DNA of 39,475 bases from an uncultured Lachnospiraceae bacterium (lineage in GTDB: Bacteria > Bacillota > Clostridia > Lachnospirales > Lachnospiraceae). The stretch is taken from NCBI GenBank assembly GCA_910588965.1, contig CAJUSO010000032.1:1-39475 (forward strand), given 5' to 3'. The translations under genes and the position numbers were made by a program. The notes under the pieces are model-generated. The model was not told the DNA's origin and searched no databases. It worked only from the letters and a program-made list of their open reading frames with translations. This document shows, piece after piece, positions 1 to 7,697 of the stretch (position 1 is its first letter; each line of letters opens with the position of its first letter).

Positions 1-42
1 CTGGGGGCCGTGAGGTCGCAGGTTCGAATCCTGTTACCCCGA
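1..42 (+). tRNA. tRNA-Pro(GGG), 3' part only
   Basis: The window opens inside a tRNA. Reading back from the discriminator A at 42: acceptor 3' strand 35-41 (TACCCCG), T-arm 18-34 (GCAGG, loop TTCGAAT, CCTGT), variable loop AGGTC at 13-17, anticodon-stem 3' strand at 8-12, and a 7-base loop CTGGGGG at 1-7. Bases 3-5 follow the invariant U33 and read GGG, which makes it proline. CCA is not encoded, and a T-rich run follows at once. The 5' half lies outside the window. Confidence 0.85.
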
Positions 43-468
43 TTTTTTTATTTTTCCTTAATTCTTTAAGGGCATCCCACGCCTTGGTTTCCATAAACGC
101 ATTATGGAAGCCATTTTTTTATCTTATGGGAAGTTCCTTCAGATTCCCTATAAGACAAAAAACAATTGCCGCACTGGGGCGGAAATTGACGGGAACTGCC
201 CCGAAAGGGCAGGGCGCCAAAAGCTTTCCCCGGATAGCCCAAGACCTACCTTGCCATTATACGACAGAAAAACGCCTTCTGCAAGAATTTGGGCTTTAAT
301 TCATATTTTCTTAATATTATGGCTGGAAGGATTTTACATTTCTTTTATATTTTTGTAAAAGTTACCGCCCTGCCCACCCTTGACTTTTCCCTATAGATGG
401 ACTATTGTATTATTAAGATAGTACAGTCATACACAAGAATAAACCCTGAAAGGAAATGAGGTGATTGA
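43..468. other. Intergenic stretch between tRNA and GntR operon
   Basis: These 426 bases hold a T-rich tract just after the tRNA (43-62) that could end its transcription, and the GntR promoter at 380-408. Two short overlapping open frames at 84-358 have no ribosome binding site and no recognisable protein features. I see no RNA gene or repeat here. Confidence 0.5.
380..408 (+). promoter_or_regulatory. SigA promoter of the GntR-ABC operon, with possible operator
   Basis: TTGACT (380-385), a 17-bp spacer and TATTGT (403-408). An imperfect palindrome with arms ACTAT (401-405) and ATAGT (418-422) covers the -10 region and start site. That is where a YtrA-type repressor would bind to autoregulate its operon. 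The operator is inferred. Confidence 0.65.
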
Positions 469-855
469 ATGCCATGGAACTTAGATTCCGACCGCCCAAT
501 TTTTATCCAAATTATTGATAAAATCCAAATGGATATCATATCAGGCCTCTACCAGCCCGGGGATAAGCTTCCTTCTGTCCGGGAACTGGCGCAGGAAGCT
601 TCCGTAAACCCTAACACCATGCAGAAAGCCCTCTCTGAACTGGAACGGACCGGGCTTGTCTATTCCCAGCGGACCAGCGGGAGGTTCATTACGGAGGACA
701 CCGATATGATATGTTTATTGAAAGAGCAGCAAGCCCAGGAAATTGCCCTTCATTTTTTAGGGACTATGCAGAAGCTGGGCTTCCAAAAAGACGACATCCT
801 TTCCCTGCTTGGCCAGCTCCTGGAACAGGAAGCGCCCGCAGGGCCGGCCACATAG
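469..855 (+). CDS. GntR-family transcriptional regulator, YtrA subfamily
   Basis: A 128-aa DNA-binding protein. Residues about 10-75 form the winged helix typical of GntR proteins: IISGLYQPGDKLPSVREL, then NPNTMQKALSELERTGLV and the wing SQRTSGRF. The C-terminus is only a short helix of about 50 residues, too short for a FadR or HutC ligand domain; this is the YtrA architecture, whose members usually repress a linked ABC exporter. The start is ATG 469 behind AAAGGAAATGAGGTG. It heads an operon with the ABC ATPase (900) and permease (1589). Regulation is probably autogenous through the promoter-proximal palindrome. The inducer is unknown; cell-wall antibiotics induce some relatives. Confidence 0.9.
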   Translation: MPWNLDSDRPIFIQIIDKIQMDIISGLYQPGDKLPSVRELAQEASVNPNTMQKALSELERTGLVYSQRTSGRFITEDTDMICLLKEQQAQEIALHFLGTMQKLGFQKDDILSLLGQLLEQEAPAGPAT

Positions 856-899
856 CCATCCGTAACCATTGGAACAGCAGATAGATTTTGGAGGACACC

Positions 900-1595
900 A
901 TGACATTATTAGAATGCAATGACCTAACCAAGAAATATGGCGCCCACACCGCCCTTTCCCATTTCAATCTCCAGATTGGGGCTGGGCATATCACTGGATT
1001 GCTAGGGCCCAACGGCAGCGGCAAGACTACGCTGATAAAACTGATTGCCGGGCTTTTGTCCCCTACAGAGGGGACGGTTTTGGTCAAAGGGCAGCCTGTG
1101 GGCACCGCCAGCAAAAGCCTGGTATCGTACCTGCCGGACCACACATGTTTAAGCGGCCGTATGCGGGTACGGGACGCCATCGGTTTTTTTGAAGACTTTT
1201 ATAGGGACTTTTCCTCCCAATGTGCCTACGGCATGCTGGAAAAGCTCGGAATTGACCCTGCCAGCAGGCTGAAGTCCCTCTCTAGGGGCACCAGGGAAAA
1301 GGTGCAGCTTCTCCTGGCCATGAGCCGCAATGCCAGCCTGTACCTCCTAGACGAGCCCATTGCGGGCGTGGATCCTGCTGCCAGGGATTATATCCTGCGC
1401 ACGATTATTTCCAATTATAATGAAAACGCCTCTATCCTGATTTCTACCCATCTGATTGCAGATATTGAGAATATCCTGGACGAGGTTGTTTTCATCCAGA
1501 ACGGGACCCTGCGCGTCCACAGCCCTGTGGACAGCCTGCGCCAGAAGAACCGCAAATCCATTGACGCTATTTTCCGGGAGGTGTTCAGATGTTAG
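900..1595 (+). CDS. ABC transporter ATP-binding protein
   Basis: A 231-aa cytoplasmic ATPase that would power the adjacent permease. Visible motifs are Walker A GPNGSGKTT (residues 36-44), a signature-like LSRGTREK, Walker B LYLLDEP followed by the D-loop AGVD, and the H-loop STH. The frame is open from a TTG at 888, but GGAGG at 890-894 lies inside that extension and sits 5 bases before ATG 900, so ATG 900 is chosen. The 3' end overlaps the permease start by 7 bases, which implies translational coupling. The substrate cannot be read from sequence. In YtrA-type operons these transporters are linked to cell-envelope stress or peptide antibiotic resistance. Confidence 0.92.
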   Translation: MTLLECNDLTKKYGAHTALSHFNLQIGAGHITGLLGPNGSGKTTLIKLIAGLLSPTEGTVLVKGQPVGTASKSLVSYLPDHTCLSGRMRVRDAIGFFEDFYRDFSSQCAYGMLEKLGIDPASRLKSLSRGTREKVQLLLAMSRNASLYLLDEPIAGVDPAARDYILRTIISNYNENASILISTHLIADIENILDEVVFIQNGTLRVHSPVDSLRQKNRKSIDAIFREVFRC

Positions 1596-2392
1596 GAAAA
1601 TTAATGAGATATGAATGGAAATCCACTTATAAGATCCCGTCGGCCGTCAACCTTGTATTGGCGCTTGCCACTTTACTTGGGTGCCTGATCCTGGGGATGC
1701 CCGCTGCATCGGACAAAGATACCATTTTCCGGCTTTTTACCTCGGTCGTATTTTATTCCCTATCCCTGTCCGCCTTCAGTATGGTAACCTATATCTACGT
1801 CTATATACGGTTTTACAAGAATCTGTTCAGCGCTGAGGGCTATCTGATGCATACGCTGCCAGTTACCCCCTTGCAGCTCTTCCACTCCAAGCTCCTGGTC
1901 GGCTATTTCTGGCTTGCGCTGCACACTGTCCTGGAACTTGCAGCCCTGATAGCCCTGGGCTGGGCATCCGGCCTGTTCCACCAGGTAAATACCCGCACAG
2001 AATGGAAGGCCTTGCTGCAGTCTACCTTAGGCGCCTCCCCTTGGGAATTCCTGCCCCCCTTCTTTGGGACAATGCTAACAGGCTGCCTGACTTCCCTCCT
2101 GATTGGATACGTCAGCATCTTGCTGGGGCAGCTGATGGAAAAATACAAGCTAGGGGCATCCGTAGGTTTTTTTATCGCCATTTACCTGGTAAGCCAGGTG
2201 GCAACCTCCCTATCCGTATTCCTCCCCAGTACCATGACGGCCCTTTCCGGCTCTCCGGGGGCTTATGGGGATTTTACCTTATACTATTATAGGAATCTCC
2301 TCTATTGGTCCATCATCGCCCAGCTTATCCTGGGGATCCTGCTTTATATTGCCTGCCTGCTGCTGGTGCGGCGCAGGGTAAACCTGGATTAA
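1589..2392 (+). CDS. ABC transporter permease, membrane subunit
   Basis: A 267-aa polytopic membrane protein with about six hydrophobic segments: near residues 20-37, 50-72, 100-127, 150-178, 188-212 and 237-260. There is a conserved-looking cytoplasmic stretch KNLFSAEGYLMHTLPVTP after the second segment, typical of ABC-2-like permeases beside YtrA regulators. It begins inside the end of the ATPase gene, so the two subunits are made together. The transported substrate is unknown. A stable hairpin follows the stop (2401-2424). Confidence 0.85.
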   Translation: MLGKLMRYEWKSTYKIPSAVNLVLALATLLGCLILGMPAASDKDTIFRLFTSVVFYSLSLSAFSMVTYIYVYIRFYKNLFSAEGYLMHTLPVTPLQLFHSKLLVGYFWLALHTVLELAALIALGWASGLFHQVNTRTEWKALLQSTLGASPWEFLPPFFGTMLTGCLTSLLIGYVSILLGQLMEKYKLGASVGFFIAIYLVSQVATSLSVFLPSTMTALSGSPGAYGDFTLYYYRNLLYWSIIAQLILGILLYIACLLLVRRRVNLD

Positions 2393-2400
2393 GCATGCCA

Positions 2401-2424
2401 CCCCATGCCCGCTGCGGCATGGGG
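2401..2424 (+). terminator. Hairpin after the ABC operon
   Basis: CCCCATGCC and GGCATGGGG form a perfect 9-bp stem with a 6-base loop, 8 bases after the permease stop. No clear T-run follows, so it may be an RNA-stabilising hairpin rather than a strong terminator. Confidence 0.5.
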
Positions 2425-2475
2425 CTGTAACCTATCCTGTACTTTACAAGTTTTGCTTTGCTGTACGCAATTGCA

Positions 2476-2517
2476 GGGGCAGCAGGCAAACCCTAATTAT
2501 TATACTGCTGCTGCCCC
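2476..2517 (+). terminator. Second hairpin in the ABC-to-peptide gap
   Basis: GGGGCAGCAG (2476-2485) and CTGCTGCCCC (2508-2517) form a perfect 10-bp stem with a 22-base loop, followed by only TTT. Either a weak terminator, or a leader hairpin of the peptide gene that starts about 100 bases downstream. Confidence 0.4.
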
Positions 2518-2620
2518 TTTGGCGCCATGCGATATGGAACAAATATATCTTTTCCAGAAATGGAATGGCAGAAAAAACCCCTCCCCCCTATACTTCTATT
2601 CAAGAGGGGAGGTGTGATTC

Positions 2621-2764
2621 ATGGGTAAATCTAAAAAAATCTTATTCCTTATCCTGGCCTGCGGCATTTTATTGTCCATCACGTATGCCGCGTCCCAAAT
2701 TTCCCAGCCAGAAGAGCCTGCAATCGTGGGATTCTTCTTAGGTGATGTAATCGAAACTTACTAA
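2621..2764 (+). CDS. Small secreted peptide, candidate signalling propeptide
   Basis: A 47-codon gene. ATG 2621 is preceded by the strong site GGGGAGG (2606-2612) 8 bases upstream. The product has a basic N-terminus (MGKSKK), a hydrophobic core (ILFLILACGILLSI) and a small-residue segment TYAAS that could be a signal-peptidase site. The remaining tail is about 24 residues and ends in GDVIETY. Its stop is 3 bases from the stop of the convergent XRE-TPR regulator (2768-3694). Size, signal-like N-terminus and position next to a TPR regulator match RNPP pheromone precursors such as PapR (48 aa, active part at the C-terminus). Function is inferred. The alternative is a small membrane protein of unrelated role. 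Confidence 0.7.
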   Translation: MGKSKKILFLILACGILLSITYAASQISQPEEPAIVGFFLGDVIETY

Positions 2765-2767
2765 CCG

Positions 2768-3694
2768 TCAGCTTTTGATGCCGTAATGCAGCTCGGCATA
2801 TTTTCTCGTCTGCTCAGCACGCTCCTGCTGATTCATCGCTTGTAGGATGGCAACCGCCTGACCAAAGCACTGTCTGGATAAATCATATTGCCCTAACTCT
2901 GCCAGGGCACAGGCCTTGTTACATAGAAGCATCGGGAATACATGCAGTTTCCCATGCTCAATACAATAGTCAATGCCTGTCTGGCAGAGCGCAAGGGCGT
3001 CTGAATACATCCTTTCCTGCCCCATCCAGGAAGAGAGGTTCTGCAGGATCATGGGGTATTTTACAGACATTTCCTCCCCGCCCGGCGTATGCCCTTCAAT
3101 GTATTCCTTTAATTCGAACAGAAGGCGGACCCCATTCCACAGCTCCCCCTTGTCATGATAAGCGCACCCAATATTATTTAAAATGGAAATCTCATGGAAT
3201 GTCAGCAGCCTGTCCCTGATATGGATGCCGTCAAAATCCGGGATTGTAATCCGTATTATGTCCAACAGCATCTGGAACACACATTCCGCATCTTCCCCCT
3301 GGCTTTTCCTGACCATTACCTGGGCAAAACGCACATATTGATCTACCATTTTCATGCCATAATCCTTCCTGGCAGCCCTTTCTAGCTTTTCCTCCATCTG
3401 GCTGGCTAAGCGCCCTGCTTCCCCATATTCTTCCCTCCCCAAGCAGCGCACCAGCCGCCGTTCCAATTCATAGCGTTCCATCTCTTCTTTGCTCAGGTAA
3501 GCATGATTCATCCCATCCCCAATCCCCAAACGCTGCATCAGGCCCTCTAAAATCTTTTTCCCTGGGACCTGCAGCCCATTCTCTATCCTGGATAAGGTGG
3601 ATGGCGTGCAAATCCCGTAGCTTAACTCTTCCTGCGAGTATTTCTGCCTCTCCCTGACGTCCCTTAACATGTCGCCCACTGTATAGTATGCCAT
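2768..3694 (-). CDS. XRE-family regulator with TPR domain (RNPP/PlcR-like)
   Basis: A 308-aa protein. Residues about 4-60 form an XRE helix-turn-helix (LRDVRERQKYSQEELSYG, then CTPSTLSRIENG). The remainder is helical and TPR-like, for example ILNNIGCAYHDKGELWNG, a later LCNKACALAELGQYDLSRQC, and a basic end. This is the layout of RNPP regulators (PlcR, Rgg, PrgX, NprR), whose TPR groove binds a re-imported peptide. The start is ATG at 3694 behind GGGAGG with a 4-base spacer; an upstream frame extension to 3757 lacks a site. It lies tail-to-tail with the small peptide gene, an arrangement also known for some Rgg/SHP pairs. Peptide binding is inferred. Confidence 0.82.
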   Translation of the reverse strand: MAYYTVGDMLRDVRERQKYSQEELSYGICTPSTLSRIENGLQVPGKKILEGLMQRLGIGDGMNHAYLSKEEMERYELERRLVRCLGREEYGEAGRLASQMEEKLERAARKDYGMKMVDQYVRFAQVMVRKSQGEDAECVFQMLLDIIRITIPDFDGIHIRDRLLTFHEISILNNIGCAYHDKGELWNGVRLLFELKEYIEGHTPGGEEMSVKYPMILQNLSSWMGQERMYSDALALCQTGIDYCIEHGKLHVFPMLLCNKACALAELGQYDLSRQCFGQAVAILQAMNQQERAEQTRKYAELHYGIKS

Positions 3695-3807
3695 AGCGCC
3701 TCCCTTTTCTGTTAAATTTTGGAAAACCATCCCCCTTCTGATTCCTTCATCCCCCAAGAGGAATTAATCTGGCTCATAATGGATAAATCATAGAAAAAGA
3801 AAAATAC

Positions 3808-3870
3808 TTTTGCATGTAAAATACTATTTTCGCAATCCATAAAACGCGTATTGCATATTACAGGATGCAA
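3808..3870. promoter_or_regulatory. Two inverted repeats between the TPR regulator and CLC gene
   Basis: TTTTGCATGTAAAA (3808-3821) is a near-perfect palindrome. TTGCAT and ATGCAA (3851-3856 and 3865-3870) form a perfect inverted repeat with an 8-base spacer. They lie in the divergent promoter region and are plausible binding sites for the XRE regulator. No experimental link is visible. Confidence 0.35.
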
Positions 3871-3886
3871 ACAGGGAAATTTCCGG

Positions 3887-3915
3887 TTGCCAGGGAAAGC
3901 TGCAAATGGTAAGAT
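3887..3915 (+). promoter_or_regulatory. SigA promoter of the CLC gene
   Basis: TTGCCA (3887-3892), a 17-bp spacer and TAAGAT (3910-3915), about 50 bases before ATG 3965. The resulting leader of roughly 40 bases is too short to hold a fluoride riboswitch. Confidence 0.55.
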
Positions 3916-3964
3916 AAACATAACGACCGGGATTTAATCCCTATACTGTGAAAGGAAGGCCTCT

Positions 3965-5227
3965 ATGACAACGGAAGGATTTAACCATTATATGCGGCAT
4001 CTTGCCAAGCGCTTTTTTACATTCCTCAGATGGCTGGTTTTCTCTATCCTTTCCGGCATCCTGGTGGGCGCTGTAAGCGCTGCGTTCCATTACTGCATGG
4101 CAGCCGCGAACGGGGCAAGGGCGCAGTATCCTGGGCTGGTGTTTCTGCTTCCTGCATCAGGCCTTGTGATTGTGGGCGCCTACCACTTGCTGCATGATGA
4201 AAAGGACACGGGGACAAACCTGGTGCTCTCAGCCATCCAGTCACGGGAGCACATCCCTATAAAAATGGCCCCTTTGATTTTCATTTCCACCATTATGACC
4301 CATCTGTTTGGCGGGTCCGCCGGGAGGGAAGGGGCGGCGCTGCAATTAGGGGGCAGCATGGGGAATACCCTAGGCAGGCTGTTTGGGTTTGACGAAAAGG
4401 ACCAGCATATCATGATTATGTGCGGCATGAGCGCGGCATTCTCCGCCCTGTTCGGCACGCCCATGGCGGCTGCCATCTTCTCCATGGAAGTGGTAAGCGT
4501 CGGTATTATGCATTATGCAGCTTTGGTGCCCTGCGTGCTTTCCTCCCTGGTAGCCCGGGGCATCGCAGGATATTTCCAGATAGAGCCGGAACGCTTCCTG
4601 CTGGCCGGGATCCCAGAATTTTCCATCGGCCCTGCCGTCACGGTTTCCATCCTGGCTATCCTATGCGCCGGCATCAGCACTTTGTTCTGCATGACGCTCC
4701 ATACCGGGGAACGGCTTTATAAGAAATATTTCCCTAACCCTTATGTCCGCATTTTCTCTGGCGGCGCCTTCCTGATGGTCCTTACCCTAATCGTCGGGAA
4801 CCAGGATTATAACGGCGCTGGGATGCCTGTGATTGCCCGCTGCTTTGAGAACCAGTACGTGCCCTATGCCTTTCTTTTGAAAATCCTGTTCACTGCCGTC
4901 ACCTTAAGCGCAGGGTATAAGGGCGGGGAGATTGTACCCTCTTTTTTTATCGGAGCTACCTTTGGCTGCCTGTTTGGGAACCTGGCCGGGTTTTCCCCGT
5001 CCCTTTGTACCGCGGCAGGCATGGGGGCCGTATTCTGCGGCGTGACCAACTGCCCCATCACTTCGCTGCTGATTTGCTTCGAAATGTTTGGGTTTGGCGG
5101 AATGCCCTATTTCCTGCTGTCCGTCTCCCTGGGGTATATGCTTTCAGGCTACTATGGGCTGTACCACAGCCAGAAGATTATTTATTCCAAGTATAAGACA
5201 GAATTTATCAACCGCAAGACCCATTGA
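3965..5227 (+). CDS. CLC-family transporter, resembling the fluoride/proton antiporter clade
   Basis: A 420-aa polytopic membrane protein of the CLC superfamily. The gating-glutamate region reads GGSAGREGAALQLGG (E122), and a GGEIVPSFFIGATFG segment matches the second pore motif. The usual chloride filter GSGIP is replaced by GTNLV (83-87), and the internal proton glutamate position (IFSMEVV, 171-177) has valine at the second acidic site. From family knowledge, loss of GSGIP in favour of G-x-N-L and the GREG(T/A)xxQxGG form are features of CLC-F fluoride exporters, so fluoride export is likelier than chloride transport. There are no C-terminal CBS domains. The start is ATG 3965 behind AAAGGAAGG. 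It appears to be monocistronic, with its own promoter at 3887. Confidence 0.85.
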   Translation: MTTEGFNHYMRHLAKRFFTFLRWLVFSILSGILVGAVSAAFHYCMAAANGARAQYPGLVFLLPASGLVIVGAYHLLHDEKDTGTNLVLSAIQSREHIPIKMAPLIFISTIMTHLFGGSAGREGAALQLGGSMGNTLGRLFGFDEKDQHIMIMCGMSAAFSALFGTPMAAAIFSMEVVSVGIMHYAALVPCVLSSLVARGIAGYFQIEPERFLLAGIPEFSIGPAVTVSILAILCAGISTLFCMTLHTGERLYKKYFPNPYVRIFSGGAFLMVLTLIVGNQDYNGAGMPVIARCFENQYVPYAFLLKILFTAVTLSAGYKGGEIVPSFFIGATFGCLFGNLAGFSPSLCTAAGMGAVFCGVTNCPITSLLICFEMFGFGGMPYFLLSVSLGYMLSGYYGLYHSQKIIYSKYKTEFINRKTH

Positions 5228-5336
5228 CCAGGCCATGGCCTACCTGCCAAGGCAATAAAACCTCCTTTCATGCAGTTACCTGAATTTTCCACAAAAAAAC
5301 CCCTTTTTTTTCTATATTCATTGGATATTTTTCACA

Positions 5337-5365
5337 TTGTATTTTTTCCAATACAGAGTTATAAT
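5337..5365 (+). promoter_or_regulatory. SigA promoter of the permease-kinase operon
   Basis: TTGTAT (5337-5342), a 17-bp spacer and a perfect TATAAT (5360-5365), about 50 bases before the permease start at 5416. Confidence 0.75.
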
Positions 5366-5415
5366 TCGTTGGGATAAAAAATGGGATGGATGTATGATAT
5401 AAAGGAGGTAAGAAC

Positions 5416-6774
5416 ATGAATTTAGAGCAAGTTTTGGCACTCATCTTATTTATTGCCATGTTCATCTTAATTGTGATGGATAAAATTGAACGGCATTATG
5501 TAACAATGGCATGCGGCGTCTTGACAATTATCGGGGTTTTCGGCATTGCCATGCGCAGCACGGAGGCAATCCTGGAGACCCTGAACATCAAAAGCATCTT
5601 CACCGTAGGCTTCTGGTATGCGGCAGGCAGCGCAGAGGAAAGCACCGCCGGCATTAACTGGGCCACTATAATCTTCATCGCAGGCATGATGGTTATGGTG
5701 GAAGGCATGGCAGCTTCCGGCTTTTTCCGCTGGCTGTGCATGAAGCTGGCAAAGCTGGTGCATTATAAGCCCATCCCTTTGTTCGTGACCTTTATGCTGA
5801 TGTCCGCATTCCTGGCAATGTTTATCGACAGCATTACTGTCATCCTGTTCTTGGCGGCTGTCACGATTGAGCTGGCAAAGCTCTTGAAATTTGACCCTGT
5901 GCCTATGATCCTGTCGGAAATTTTCTGTGCAAACCTAGGCGGGTCCGCTACCATGTGCGGGGATCCGCCCAACATCATCATCGGCACGTCCCTGGGCTAT
6001 TCCTTTGCGGACTTTATTACCAACACGGGCATGATGGCTGCTATCAGCCTAGTCCTGGTGGTGGTTTACTATTTCTTTGTATTCCGCAAGCAGCTTGCAG
6101 GGGAAAAATTATCCCCGGCAGATGTGGCCGCCATGCCGGAGCCCAAAGAGGCCATTACCAACAAAAGCGCCTTTGCTATCAGCACACTGATTTTCTTATG
6201 CGCCGTAGTCCTGTTAGTGACCCATGCGCAGACAGGCTTAACCGTAGCCTTTATCGGGGCGGCGATTGCCCTTGTTACCCTTGTAGTAGCAGGAAAACAG
6301 GCGCTGGAACTCCTGAAAAAAGTGGATTACAAAACCCTTGTTTTCTTTATCGGCCTTTTTATGGTCGTGGGGGGGCTAGAGCAGACCGGCATCCTGGAAG
6401 TCATTGCAGGCTTTATCGGCAATGTAAGCCATGGCAACTTAAAGCTGATGGTAGCCATCATTATCTGGGTATCTGCCATCGCCAGCGCATTTGTGGACAA
6501 TATCCCCTTTGCAGCCACTATGATCCCTGTGATTAAGAGCCTGGCAGCTACCCAAGGCGTGGATCTGGCCACCCTGGCATGGGCGCTTTCCATGGGCACG
6601 GATATCGGCGGCAGCGCAACCCCCATTGGGGCATCCGCAAACGTCGTAGGCACATCCGTGGCTACGAAGAACGGATATCTTATTGGCTGGGGCAAATACT
6701 GCAAATCCGCTGCGCCTGCCACAGTTATTGTAATCCTGGTATCTATGGTATTTATTTTCGTTCGTTACTGTTAA
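5416..6774 (+). CDS. ArsB/NhaD-superfamily (SLC13-type) anion or Na+ permease
   Basis: A 452-aa membrane protein with about 11-12 hydrophobic segments. Two internally related motifs mark the inverted-repeat fold of the ion transporter superfamily: GGSATMCGDPPNIIIGTS (residues 175-192) and GGSATPIGASANVVGTS (about 396-412). Such proteins move oxyanions, dicarboxylates or Na+/H+; the bacterial P-protein/ArsB-like group is the closest by motif. No ArsA or ArsR neighbour is present, so arsenite export is not supported. The start is ATG 5416 behind AAAGGAGG. A cytidylate-kinase-like gene follows after 35 bases, probably in the same transcript. The substrate is unknown. Confidence 0.82.
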   Translation: MNLEQVLALILFIAMFILIVMDKIERHYVTMACGVLTIIGVFGIAMRSTEAILETLNIKSIFTVGFWYAAGSAEESTAGINWATIIFIAGMMVMVEGMAASGFFRWLCMKLAKLVHYKPIPLFVTFMLMSAFLAMFIDSITVILFLAAVTIELAKLLKFDPVPMILSEIFCANLGGSATMCGDPPNIIIGTSLGYSFADFITNTGMMAAISLVLVVVYYFFVFRKQLAGEKLSPADVAAMPEPKEAITNKSAFAISTLIFLCAVVLLVTHAQTGLTVAFIGAAIALVTLVVAGKQALELLKKVDYKTLVFFIGLFMVVGGLEQTGILEVIAGFIGNVSHGNLKLMVAIIIWVSAIASAFVDNIPFAATMIPVIKSLAATQGVDLATLAWALSMGTDIGGSATPIGASANVVGTSVATKNGYLIGWGKYCKSAAPATVIVILVSMVFIFVRYC

Positions 6775-6809
6775 TTTAGCGCTATCTTGAGATTGGAGGA
6801 GGGATTGTT

Positions 6810-7442
6810 ATGGCAAAACAGACCATTATTTCCATTAGCCGTGAGTTTGGCAGCGCCGGGCACGAGATTGCTGAGATTATTGCCCGGGATATGGGGCTGA
6901 AATTCTATGACAGGAGCATGCTGGATGAAATTGCCAACAAGCTGAATGTGAAGGTGGAGGTCTTAGAAAAATATGACGAGGCGCCCAGGAATTTCCTGAT
7001 GACCCGGCGTGTAGGCAGCCACACAAATTCCATGGCGGAAATCCTGGCGGAATACCAGTTTGACTTTATCCGGGATAAGGCGGCGTCTGGGGAATCCTTT
7101 GTGATTGTCGGGCGGTGTTCCGAGACCGTGCTTAAGAATTATGAATGCCTGATTTCTATTTTTATCAATGGGGACAAGGAACACAAATTAGCGCGGGTGA
7201 AGGAGAAGTACCAACTGAGCGAGCCGGAGGCAATTGCAAAGATGCTGCGGCATGACAAGAAGAGGAAGATGTACCATAACAGGCACTCAGATTACAAATG
7301 GGGGGATTCCAGGTTTTATGATCTGTGTATTAACAGCAGCCCGTTAGGGGTTGAACGGACGGCGGAAGTGCTGAAATCATACATAACAGAGAGGATGGAG
7401 GCGTCCAATGCCCAGACACCGCTGCAGGCAGAAGGGAATTAA
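6810..7442 (+). CDS. Cytidylate-kinase-like family protein
   Basis: A 210-aa soluble P-loop protein. The N-terminus IISISREFGSAGHEIAEIIA is the variant Walker A of the cytidylate-kinase-like family (compare GREFGSGG), followed by GLKFYDRSML. A middle segment SFVIVGRCSETVL and basic residues (MLRHDKKRKMYH) resemble the lid and NMP-binding parts. It is not the housekeeping Cmk, which has the canonical GPAGSGKST loop. In Firmicutes this family often lies beside transporters, and its substrate is unknown. ATG 6810 has GGAGGAGGG 7 bases upstream. It is probably cotranscribed with the permease, 35 bases upstream. Confidence 0.82.
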   Translation: MAKQTIISISREFGSAGHEIAEIIARDMGLKFYDRSMLDEIANKLNVKVEVLEKYDEAPRNFLMTRRVGSHTNSMAEILAEYQFDFIRDKAASGESFVIVGRCSETVLKNYECLISIFINGDKEHKLARVKEKYQLSEPEAIAKMLRHDKKRKMYHNRHSDYKWGDSRFYDLCINSSPLGVERTAEVLKSYITERMEASNAQTPLQAEGN

Positions 7443-7577
7443 GCCAACAACGCGGCAGGGCGGCGGGCGGCACGCTTAAACGCGCCAGGCGCAATTGCGG
7501 GGCAATCTTTTGCCTATTGTGCAGGTGCGCATCCTTTCATGCATTACTGCAACACGGTCTTTCCTAAAAGACAAAAA

Positions 7578-7609
7578 ATCCCCCTTGCCAGGCGCCTGGC
7601 AAGGGGGAT
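7578..7609 (-). terminator. Perfect 32-base palindromic terminator after the sigma-like gene
   Basis: Two exact 16-base arms (7578-7593 and 7594-7609), ATCCCCCTTGCCAGGC and its complement, meet with no spacer. On the minus strand the stem runs into TTTTTT, as expected for a rho-independent terminator about 90 bases downstream of the gene ending at 7698. The plus strand lacks a T-run. Confidence 0.8.
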
Positions 7610-7697
7610 CCCTCTTGGAAAACCTACGGCTGCAGGGGGTTAGCCATCCTAGGCGGCAGTAGCGGTACGCTGCTTTTATGCCTTGTAGCTTCATGCC

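Noticed and set aside
84..358. Two overlapping short open frames after the tRNA
   Set aside because: They have no ribosome binding site and no protein-like composition, and lie in a plain intergenic region.
764..1180. 138-codon minus-strand frame
   Set aside because: It is antisense to the GntR and ABC genes, whose motifs are unambiguous.
2405..2617. 70-codon open frame between the permease and the peptide gene
   Set aside because: It runs through two strong hairpins, has no good ribosome binding site, and its composition follows the hairpin repeats.
3700..3964. Fluoride riboswitch upstream of the CLC gene
   Set aside because: I looked because of the CLC-F-like filter, but found no matching core and the leader after the promoter is too short.
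7476..7694. 72-codon minus-strand frame after the sigma-like gene
   Set aside because: It spans the palindromic terminator and has no ribosome binding site.
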